A DNA stretch of 13,405 nt, from the NCBI RefSeq assembly GCF_943193095.1, contig NZ_CALPCV010000040.1, positions 1 to 13,405 on the forward strand, given 5' to 3'. The notes under the pieces were generated by a model that was given only the letters and a program-made list of their open reading frames with translations, was not told the DNA's origin and did no database searches. This document shows, piece by piece, positions 6,761-13,405 of the stretch (position 1 is its first letter; each line of letters begins with the position of its first letter). Made by a program: the position numbers and the translations under genes. This stretch comes from Parasutterella muris (GTDB taxonomy: Bacteria > Pseudomonadota > Gammaproteobacteria > Burkholderiales > Burkholderiaceae_F).

Positions 6761-8251
6761 ATGCTAAACAGACGCAGTATTTTAAAAGGCAGTTTCGCCG
6801 GTACATTTGCAGCCGGTCTGGCAGCGGTTTCAACTGTCTCGGCAGCCGAGAAGAAAGACGCTCAGCCTGCAGGCAAGAACAATGTTTATGACGTAATCGT
6901 GCTGGGCGCCGGTCCTGCCGGACTTGTCACAGCAATTGCCGCCAAACAGGCCGGTGCTAAGAAAGTTGTCGTTTTTGAAAAACGCGACCGTCCTGACGGC
7001 AACGCTATTTTTGCTTTAGGTTCTGTCTGCGGCTGGGGTTCCCGCCATCAGAAAGAGCAGGGCATTAAGGATACTGCTGAAGACTTCTACGCCATGATGA
7101 TGGACGTCTCCAAGCAGATGGGCGACAAGGCTCTGAACCGCACATACACCGACAACATTCCGGCTGCTATTGACTGGCTCGAACAGGATATTGGAGTTAA
7201 GTTCGGAAAGATTCGTCCGATGCCTTATCCGCGCTTAGGCCGTACTTGCCGTGTTGACGGCGAAGGCCTCACCGGCGGTGCTCAGCTCGTTAAGAAACTG
7301 CTTGCTGCCGCTGAGAAAAACGGTGTTGAAGTTAAATTCGAGCACAAAGGTATTGAGCTTCTGCACAATGACAAGATGGAAGTGACCGGCGTCAAGATCC
7401 AGACACCGAACGGCCAGGAAGAATACTTCTCCAAAGGCGGTGTCGCGATCGCGACAGGCGGCTTCTCTGCCAATCCTGAAATGGTTGACAAATACATCGG
7501 CGGCTGGGCAACCCGTATGGTGCTTCGCGGCTCTAAGTCCACAACCGGTGAAAACATTTCTCTGACGCTTCCGCTTTATGCGAAATGCGTCAACATGGAC
7601 CAGTTCCACTCCGGTCCGATCATCGGCGCCACACACGTTAACCCGGCCGACGTTCTGAACTCCGGCTACGGCGTTCAGGTGAACACCGCCGGCAACCGCT
7701 ACATGGACGAAAACAACACATACGTGATCAAGGCCCGCACAACTGCGCAGCAGACTCTTGACAACACCGGTTATGTGATTGTTGACTCTACCTGCCCGGT
7801 TCTTGACAAAGTTATTCCGAAGTTTGATCGTCTGAACAGCCCGTACGGCAAGGGCAACACTATTGAAGAAGCGGCAAAACAGGTCGGTCTTCCGGCTGAA
7901 AAGATTGCCAAAGTGGTTGCTCAGTACAATCAGGCGCTCAAAGACGGCAAGCTTGCCGATATGAATCCTCCGTGCACCTATAAGAAGCCGCATCCGATTG
8001 AAAAGGCTCCGTTCTACGCAGTTCCGCTTCAGGGCGGTATGACTGCCACCTTCGGCGGCCCGCTCATCAACACCAAGGCTGAAATCCAGAGCCTGGACGG
8101 CAAGACCATCCCGGGTCTCTACGCAGTCGGCAACTCCGCCGGTGGTATTTTCTTCCACAACTATGCGGGCGGCGCTCAGTTAGGCGCAGCGACTGTGTTC
8201 GGACGTATCGCGGGTAAAGAAATGGCTGACCGTGCACAACAGGCCAAGTAA
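6761..8251 (+). CDS. Tat-exported FAD-dependent reductase of the fumarate reductase / flavocytochrome c flavoprotein family, substrate unknown
   Basis: Started at 6761, this is a 496-residue flavoprotein. The N-terminus carries a twin-arginine signal (R4-R5-S-I-L-K, then an Ala-rich stretch ending VSAA near 29), so it is folded with FAD before export to the periplasm. Residues 43-60 form the dinucleotide-binding motif (YDVIVLGAGPAGLV), and residues 452-485 (GLYAVGN...VFGRIAG) form the C-terminal FAD region. It has the FAD_binding_2 layout of flavocytochrome c reductases but no haem domain; the haems are on the next gene. Fumarate reductases normally show an RG-GG-type loop, HHTMGG and GANRLGG. 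Here the matching stretches read NSGYGVQVN (300-308), MTATFGG (427-433) and NYAGGAQLG (467-475). The usual catalytic arginines and histidine therefore seem absent, which argues against fumarate as substrate. It sits 12 bp before the cytochrome gene and is divergent from the sensor kinase. Confidence 0.87.
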   Translation: MLNRRSILKGSFAGTFAAGLAAVSTVSAAEKKDAQPAGKNNVYDVIVLGAGPAGLVTAIAAKQAGAKKVVVFEKRDRPDGNAIFALGSVCGWGSRHQKEQGIKDTAEDFYAMMMDVSKQMGDKALNRTYTDNIPAAIDWLEQDIGVKFGKIRPMPYPRLGRTCRVDGEGLTGGAQLVKKLLAAAEKNGVEVKFEHKGIELLHNDKMEVTGVKIQTPNGQEEYFSKGGVAIATGGFSANPEMVDKYIGGWATRMVLRGSKSTTGENISLTLPLYAKCVNMDQFHSGPIIGATHVNPADVLNSGYGVQVNTAGNRYMDENNTYVIKARTTAQQTLDNTGYVIVDSTCPVLDKVIPKFDRLNSPYGKGNTIEEAAKQVGLPAEKIAKVVAQYNQALKDGKLADMNPPCTYKKPHPIEKAPFYAVPLQGGMTATFGGPLINTKAEIQSLDGKTIPGLYAVGNSAGGIFFHNYAGGAQLGAATVFGRIAGKEMADRAQQAK

Positions 8252-8263
8252 GAGGAGATTGAC

Positions 8264-8629
8264 ATGAAAAAAACACTTTTAGCGCTTGCTTCTTTAGCAA
8301 TTACTTCTGCGTTCAGTCTGTCCGTTTACGCGGCTGACGCTCCGGCAGCTCCTGCTGCGGCGCAGCCCAAGACTCTTGAACAGGTCCACGGCGCAATGTG
8401 GCCGAAAAGCGTTGACGGCTATGTCACTAAATATCAGTGCATGAAATGTCACGGCGACTATGAAAAACTCGGTCAGATGACTTCGGATCTGTCTCCGAAT
8501 CCGCATAAATCCCATCTGGGTCAGGTGAACTGCGAAGACTGTCACAAACCGAATCTTGCCAAACCCGTGCTGATGTGCAACCAGTGCCACAACTTCACGA
8601 TCCGCAAGATCGAAAAACCGGCTAAGTAA
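8264..8629 (+). CDS. Periplasmic triheme cytochrome c, electron donor to the flavoprotein
   Basis: The gene encodes a 121-residue secreted cytochrome. The Sec signal peptide (1-23, ending SVYA-A) is followed by an Ala/Pro linker. Three haem-binding motifs follow: CMKCH (59-63), CEDCH (90-94) and CNQCH (105-109). The protein has exactly six histidines: three in CXXCH and three elsewhere (H42, H81, H84). This suits three bis-histidine haems. The domain resembles the small cytochrome that is fused to, or encoded beside, Shewanella-type flavocytochrome c; those usually carry four haems, so this is a shorter relative. It would relay electrons from a membrane quinol dehydrogenase (CymA/NapC-like, not in the window) to the flavoprotein. 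AGGAG lies just upstream of the ATG. Cotranscription is likely, given the 12-bp gap and the terminator after it. Confidence 0.88.
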   Translation: MKKTLLALASLAITSAFSLSVYAADAPAAPAAAQPKTLEQVHGAMWPKSVDGYVTKYQCMKCHGDYEKLGQMTSDLSPNPHKSHLGQVNCEDCHKPNLAKPVLMCNQCHNFTIRKIEKPAK

Positions 8630-8646
8630 TAGTCTGATTGAGCAAG

Positions 8647-8668
8647 ACGCCGCAATTTGCGGCGTTTT
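8647..8668 (+). terminator. Terminator of the reductase operon
   Basis: ACGCCGC (8647-8653) pairs with GCGGCGT (8659-8665) around a 5-nt loop, followed by a short T-run. It begins 17 bp after the cytochrome stop codon. Confidence 0.85.
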
Positions 8669-8819
8669 GCGTTTCCGGCTTATGGTGCGGTTTCGGAAAG
8701 CACTCTGGCATTAAGGCCTTAACAAGAAGGAGTCCCGGGTGAGGTTTTAGACTCCCAAGAAGAGTAACTTCATGTTTTGGTCATAAAATTTAAACAGCCT
8801 GAGAAGTAACAGTATAAAT

Positions 8820-9305
8820 ATGGAATCTCAAATTACCGTCAGAACTGAACTGCGGCCGGGAGATATCGGACGCCTAATCGAATACGCCGGAATCTACGGC
8901 AGTGCGGATTTTGGTTATCCGCTGTCGTTTGAGGGATATGTCGCTAAGACATTTGCTGAGTTTCTGATAGATCCCCAGCCGCGCAATCGAATTTGGATCG
9001 CTGAAGACGAAGGAGGCTCTTTTGTCGGATCAGTTGGCGTTGTTGACCGTGGAGAAACCGCACAGCTCAGATGGTTCAACCTTGATCCGAAATACCGAGG
9101 CCGCGGAATTGGCGGACGACTGTTTAACGATGCGATGCAGTACTGCCGTGAAGCAGGATTCAAAAAAGCGTGGCTCTCGACATTTACTGAAAGTGAAACT
9201 GCGATCGGGCTCTATCGCCGCAGAGGTTTTAATCTGATCGAAGAGAAGCCGTTTACTCTGGAAGATCGCGCGCTGAAAGAGCTTATTTTCGAAAAAAATC
9301 TTTAA
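8820..9305 (+). CDS. GNAT-family N-acetyltransferase
   Basis: The gene encodes a 161-residue cytoplasmic protein with a single GNAT fold. The acetyl-CoA pyrophosphate loop is clear: LDPKYRGRGIGGRLF at about residues 88-102, with R93-G-R-G-I-G98 matching the (Q/R)xxGx(G/A) signature. The beta-4 strand before it (AQLRWFNLDP), the WLSTF strand and the Y132-RRRGF segment (the usual general-acid tyrosine region) also fit. IAEDEGGSFVGSVGVV at 60-75 is the standard beta-2/beta-3 hairpin. The overall pattern is close to GNAT domains often found fused to MarR regulators, but this is a stand-alone domain. The substrate cannot be read from sequence. No clear Shine-Dalgarno precedes the ATG. It lies alone between the reductase terminator and the CRISPR leader, with no sign of a shared role. 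Confidence 0.85.
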   Translation: MESQITVRTELRPGDIGRLIEYAGIYGSADFGYPLSFEGYVAKTFAEFLIDPQPRNRIWIAEDEGGSFVGSVGVVDRGETAQLRWFNLDPKYRGRGIGGRLFNDAMQYCREAGFKKAWLSTFTESETAIGLYRRRGFNLIEEKPFTLEDRALKELIFEKNL

Positions 9306-9720
9306 GAATGAGATACCGTCCAAAGTATTTGAGATTGCATCTAACAATTTCTCAAAACCAGACCTAATGGGATACTCAGTCAGTCGGGATATCTTTAGAC
9401 AATGAAAAATAACATAAAGATTAATTCCTTGGATTGAAGAGATGTTAGCTGCGGGCGGGGTCTAAATTCCTGTGGAAGCTGTTATTTTGCAGGAGTCCGC
9501 GATTGTAGTTTCTAATGCGAAAAGGCAGACTTTAATGACGATGGTTGTATGGGAACAGAAAGTAAGAGACAGGCCCTGGAAGCAGTCACATCAGTTGTGG
9601 GGGATGGTAATAAATCTAACGTATAGCGAACAAATCAAGAATTCTGATTTGAATTTAAGACTTTTGGAGAGAATTCCAGACAAGCTATGGAGAAGAAGGG
9701 ATTCGACAGGTAAGTTTTAG
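9306..9720. other. Gene-poor stretch upstream of the CRISPR array; possible degraded coding sequence
   Basis: I recognise no gene. A GTG-started plus-strand frame at 9472-9720 (82 codons) has no ribosome binding site and matches no family I know. In another frame, about 9530-9625 reads DFNDDGCMGTESKRQALEAV, which looks more protein-like than chance. This hints at a decayed, frameshifted gene. No Cas1 or Cas2 motifs are visible in any frame. AAATCA (9632-9637) and TGATTT (9645-9650) form an inverted repeat around an EcoRI-like palindrome. Confidence 0.35.
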
Positions 9721-9780
9721 ATCCAAAAATTAAAAAAGTTCTTTAAAAATTAGTCTAGATATCTGATACCATACTTAAGT
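9721..9780 (+). promoter_or_regulatory. CRISPR leader (leader-proximal part)
   Basis: This strongly A+T-rich stretch lies directly before the first repeat. The repeat is in the same orientation as the E. coli type I-E repeat (GAGTTCCCC first), where the leader lies on this side. New spacers should be added at 9781 and transcription should run rightward. I found no convincing IHF site or promoter boxes by eye. Confidence 0.6.
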
Positions 9781-9991
9781 GAGTTCCCCGCGCGAGCGGG
9801 GTTGAACCGAGAGGAATTAGGCGGCAGATGTTCATTGTCATGAGTTCCCCGCGCGAGCGGGGTTGAACCGTGATAGCTGGAGTGCCGAGCTTAGTCTTCC
9901 GAGAGTTCCCCGCGCGAGCGGGGTTGAACCGCGTCACGACTACTTCACGTCTGCTTTGCCTTGGAGTTCCCCGCGCGAGCGGGGTTGAACC

Positions 9992-10024
9992 TCCAACAGG
10001 GGCGAGTTTCCAGTGCGCCCCTGT
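9992..10024 (+). repeat. CRISPR spacer 4: self-palindromic, reverse complement of spacer 57
   Basis: The spacer's last 29 nt are bounded by ACAGGGGCG and CGCCCCTGT, a perfect 9-bp inverted repeat around an 11-nt centre. Spacer 57 (13234-13267) carries the exact reverse complement of these 29 nt. This spacer starts with T rather than G. Confidence 0.9.
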
Positions 10025-11151
10025 GAGTTCCCCGCGCGAGCGGGGTTGAACCGTAATAAAACTTGGTTTATAGCGATATTCAGCAGAGTTCCCCGCGCGA
10101 GCGGGGTTGAACCGAGAAGCTGAATCTGAGGGGGTCATCCGCAGGCGAGTTCCCCGCGCGAGCGGGGTTGAACCGACGATTTGGAACAAAAAAGAAAAAG
10201 GAATCCAGAGTTCCCCGCGCGAGCGGGGTTGAACCGACGACTCTGAATGCCGGTTATTTGATTCCTGTGAGTTCCCCGCGCGAGCGGGGTTGAACCGGTT
10301 CAGAAGAATTTAATGGCGTATCAGTCTCAGAGTTCCCCGCGCGAGCGGGGTTGAACCGGTGCCAGACGTCGAGACTCTGGGGGTCAGTGGGAGTTCCCCG
10401 CGCGAGCGGGGTTGAACCGACTTCCCCAGGCGCTCGCCGTGGTCAATAAACGAGTTCCCCGCGCGAGCGGGGTTGAACCGGGGAAATCACCTGCGAAGAG
10501 CTTAACGATCTTGAGTTCCCCGCGCGAGCGGGGTTGAACCGGTCGATCGAGTATGCAGAGGCGAACGTGAGGAGAGTTCCCCGCGCGAGCGGGGTTGAAC
10601 CGCGATAAATGTGCCGCGCTTTAGGCCGTGAGTGGAGTTCCCCGCGCGAGCGGGGTTGAACCAGGTCGTCCGCTGGGGTGTCATCACTTACTTCACGAGT
10701 TCCCCGCGCGAGCGGGGTTGAACCGGTGGTCTGACAGTCAGCGGAGGTAACGGCGCTGAGTTCCCCGCGCGAGCGGGGTTGAACCGGCCCCTGGCCTGCT
10801 CAAATCTCTGTACGCCACGAGTTCCCCGCGCGAGCGGGGTTGAACCGGAAAACGGCAGGTACAGGCACTTACGGTACTAGAGTTCCCCGCGCGAGCGGGG
10901 TTGAACCGTAAAGATTAACGGCATAGCGCGTCAAGTGTCCGAGTTCCCCGCGCGAGCGGGGTTGAACCGATTTATACGCATTCGCATAAATAAATTCGAT
11001 TGAGTTCCCCGCGCGAGCGGGGTTGAACCGCCCGTACCGTCCATTTTCGACGGCACTGATATGAGTTCCCCGCGCGAGCGGGGTTGAACCGGCTTTAATA
11101 CAAGCTGGCACGATGAATATAGAGAGTTCCCCGCGCGAGCGGGGTTGAACC

Positions 11152-11190
11152 GCTAAGCAACAGCATGACATCGTTAATCAATATTTTTTC
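11152..11190 (+). repeat. CRISPR spacer 23, abnormally long (39 nt)
   Basis: It lies between intact repeats at 11124 and 11191, so the step is 67 bp instead of 61. It begins GCTAAGCAACAG and ends in a T-rich tail (ATATTTTTTC). It is six bases longer than the standard spacer. Confidence 0.9.
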
Positions 11191-12439
11191 GAGTTCCCCG
11201 CGCGAGCGGGGTTGAACCGGCAGACCCTACAGAAACAAACATCGGTATCGAGAGTTCCCCGCGCGAGCGGGGTTGAACCGCCGATTTCGAGGATTTTCTT
11301 GAGTACAACAAAGAGTTCCCCGCGCGAGCGGGGTTGAACCGGGCTGGACGTATGTTGCTGAATGGAATGGAAAGAGTTCCCCGCGCGAGCGGGGTTGAAC
11401 CGAAACGTTTCCTTCGTTGTTTTTTATCAATTCAGAGTTCCCCGCGCGAGCGGGGTTGAACCGCAGCTACTAGTGTTTGCGATCCTAACGCAAATGAGTT
11501 CCCCGCGCGAGCGGGGTTGAACCGCTCGAGCGACTAATGGCAACACCGCCCTCCTGGAGTTCCCCGCGCGAGCGGGGTTGAACCGGCATTATCCAGCGCT
11601 CAACGCGCTCTATTCCTGAGTTCCCCGCGCGAGCGGGGTTGAACCGCGATTGTTCTTTCTGTTTCGTTTCATATCGTTGAGTTCCCCGCGCGAGCGGGGT
11701 TGAACCGCAGAATCTACAGAGCGATCTAATCGGCAGCCAGAGTTCCCCGCGCGAGCGGGGTTGAACCGTTAACGATTTTTTCAGGATAAAATTTCAACGG
11801 GAGTTCCCCGCGCGAGCGGGGTTGAACCGCGGTAATGCTCCTATTTCTGGATTTGATCAGGGAGTTCCCCGCGCGAGCGGGGTTGAACCGTACAATGTGT
11901 TGGGCGTTAACCCATTCATTTCGAGTTCCCCGCGCGAGCGGGGTTGAACCGCGGGGGGAGAATACCTAAATCTCTCAACATATGAGTTCCCCGCGCGAGC
12001 GGGGTTGAACCGAGTTTAGCGGCTTTCAACTCTTTAACCTGTTCGAGTTCCCCGCGCGAGCGGGGTTGAACCGTCATAAAAAAACGGAGGTCGGTTATTA
12101 GCCGCGAGTTCCCCGCGCGAGCGGGGTTGAACCCGTATCCAGGAGAGATAAATGGCCTCAGATATCGAGTTCCCCGCGCGAGCGGGGTTGAACCGGCGGT
12201 TAGTGACGGCAGCCGGGAAAGACCGGCGAGTTCCCCGCGCGAGCGGGGTTGAACCGGATGCTTACTGGATATTAGGGCTCATGAAACGGAGTTCCCCGCG
12301 CGAGCGGGGTTGAACCGCCGAACATGGTTCTTTAAGCGTCAGGTCAACAGAGTTCCCCGCGCGAGCGGGGTTGAACCGTATCGGCGAGCAGGTCATGGAT
12401 CATGACTCTTTGAGTTCCCCGCGCGAGCGGGGTTGAACC

Positions 12440-12655
12440 GACTGAATTTATAGCGATAATCCGCATATCTCTGAGTTCCCCGCGCGAGCGGGGTTGAACC
12501 GGATTGCAAATTCCTCAGGATGCTCTAGAGCCAGAGTTCCCCGCGCGAGCGGGGTTGAACCGTGAGCGTAATAAAACAATTATGTTCCCATAACGAGTTC
12601 CCCGCGCGAGCGGGGTTGAACCGACTGAGTTTATAGCGATAATCCGCATATCTCT
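12440..12655 (+). repeat. CRISPR spacers 44 and 47, near-duplicates
   Basis: Spacer 44 (12440-12472) and spacer 47 (12623-12655) are identical except at position 7 (A versus G). Two unrelated spacers lie between them, so this is not a simple tandem duplication of one repeat-spacer unit. Confidence 0.92.
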
Positions 12656-13405
12656 GAGTTCCCCGCGCGAGCGGGGTTGAACCGAAGGGGGTTGGACGTA
12701 AATCTGAAATACGGCAGAGTTCCCCGCGCGAGCGGGGTTGAACCGACCTACAAACCCGCGTAAATTAGCGGCATAAGGAGTTCCCCGCGCGAGCGGGGTT
12801 GAACCGTCCTGCGACAGAGTCGGCAAATTGTCAAATTTGAGTTCCCCGCGCGAGCGGGGTTGAACCGCGGTAAATGTTCATTGTCATAAGTCAAAGTGAG
12901 AGTTCCCCGCGCGAGCGGGGTTGAACCGGTCCTGCAGTTGAGGTCGGCTTGTCTGGTAACGAGTTCCCCGCGCGAGCGGGGTTGAACCGAGTTCCCGGAT
13001 TATTCAGAATCGGAATCAGGAAGAGTTCCCCGCGCGAGCGGGGTTGAACCGTTGTTTTGTAATCGAACGAGCGATCAAAACGAGAGTTCCCCGCGCGAGC
13101 GGGGTTGAACCGAAAGAGCGGTTTACGCTGAAACCACAAAGGTTGAGTTCCCCGCGCGAGCGGGGTTGAACCGACCAACGGGAAAATTCTTTATAGCGAG
13201 TAATGGAGTTCCCCGCGCGAGCGGGGTTGAACCGTAGAACAGGGGCGCACTGGAAACTCGCCCCTGTGAGTTCCCCGCGCGAGCGGGGTTGAACCGACGC
13301 TGGCGGGGTTAGAACCAAGGAAGGTAATAGAGTTCCCCGCGCGAGCGGGGTTGAACCGTATTGCAAACTCCTCAGGATGTTCCAGGGCCAGAGTTCCCCG
13401 CGCGA

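Larger units (their letters stand above)
9781..13405 (+). CRISPR. Type I-E CRISPR array, 59 complete repeats plus one cut repeat, 59 spacers
   Basis: A 28-nt repeat begins GAGTTCCCCGC, has a GCGA loop, and ends GCGGGGTTGAACC. It occurs at 9781 and then mostly every 61 bp to 13330, with a final copy (13391-13405) cut by the window edge. All copies read identically. CCCCGC and GCGGGG form a 6-bp stem closed by GCGA, with outer GTTC/GAAC pairing, as expected of a Cas6e-processed type I-E repeat. Most spacers are 33 nt. Spacers 15, 43, 53, 57 and 58 are 34 nt and spacer 23 (11152-11190) is 39 nt. In 56 of 59 spacers the first base is G, as expected if it derives from the PAM; spacers 4, 15 and 39 start with T, A and C. 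No cas genes lie on the leader side in this window. No degenerate terminal repeat is seen, so the trailer end lies further right. Confidence 0.98.

Noticed and set aside
7235..8158. Long (307-codon) minus-strand ORF.
   Set aside because: It is fully antisense to the flavoprotein gene, whose product shows clear family motifs, and its own translation shows no recognisable domain.
13173..13205. Spacer 56 as a fourth member of the spacer 5/44/47 family (shares TTTATAGCGA).
   Set aside because: Only 10 nt and the peptide core RYK match, and the remaining residues differ, so chance is a fair explanation.
13206..13267. Spacer 57 palindrome read as a transcription terminator.
   Set aside because: The 9-bp stem is strong, but neither flank has a T-tract and it lies inside a spacer, so it reflects the target rather than a functional terminator in the array.
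9755..13366. Several minus-strand ORFs with repeated peptides such as RFNPARAGNS, VQPRSRGEL and GSTPLARGT, resembling a repeat protein family.
   Set aside because: They are three-frame translations of the CRISPR repeat on its reverse strand, a well-known annotation artefact. The 61-bp period cycles through the frames, and stops are missing only because the repeat has none.

Overview
The window looks like a chromosome segment of a gut-type betaproteobacterium, most likely Burkholderiales of the Sutterellaceae type (Sutterella/Parasutterella-like). This is inferred from gene content: a PpiD-type foldase, a Tat-exported fumarate-reductase-like flavoprotein with a small multihaem cytochrome, a TtrSR/FixLJ-like two-component system beside it, an autotransporter barrel remnant, and a type I-E CRISPR array. 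No rRNA or species marker is present.

Layout. 1-242: start of an IS transposase on the minus strand, cut by the left edge, followed by about 580 bp with no gene that holds a hairpin and IS-end-like sequence. 824-2749: ppiD-like periplasmic peptidyl-prolyl isomerase, closed by a clear terminator. 2992-3387 (minus): a small lipoprotein. 3465-4224: the 3' end of an autotransporter gene, truncated at its 5' end and frameshifted, ending tail to tail against 4221-6576 (minus), a sensor kinase and LuxR-type response regulator that overlap by 8 bp. 6577-6760: a divergent promoter region with a perfect inverted repeat. 6761-8629: a respiratory reductase operon made of a Tat-exported FAD flavoprotein and a triheme cytochrome c, closed by a terminator. 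8820-9305: a GNAT acetyltransferase. 9306-9780: an A+T-rich stretch containing the CRISPR leader. 9781-13405: a type I-E CRISPR array running off the right edge, with 59 complete repeats, one cut repeat and 59 spacers. No cas gene is visible.

How the parts may work together. The two-component system is transcribed away from the reductase operon across a shared intergenic region. The kinase has a periplasmic PhnD/TtrS-like solute-binding domain. The simplest reading is that it senses a periplasmic electron acceptor and its regulator switches on the exported flavoprotein and cytochrome. The flavoprotein lacks the usual fumarate-reductase active-site signatures where they would be expected, so the acceptor is probably not fumarate.

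The most informative surprises are inside the CRISPR array. Several spacer pairs are related: one pair is reverse-complementary over a self-palindromic core, one pair differs only at codon-wobble positions, one set of three encodes a conserved peptide, and one pair overlaps with a stagger. There are also abnormal-length spacers, and 56 of 59 spacers begin with G, as expected if that base is PAM-derived.
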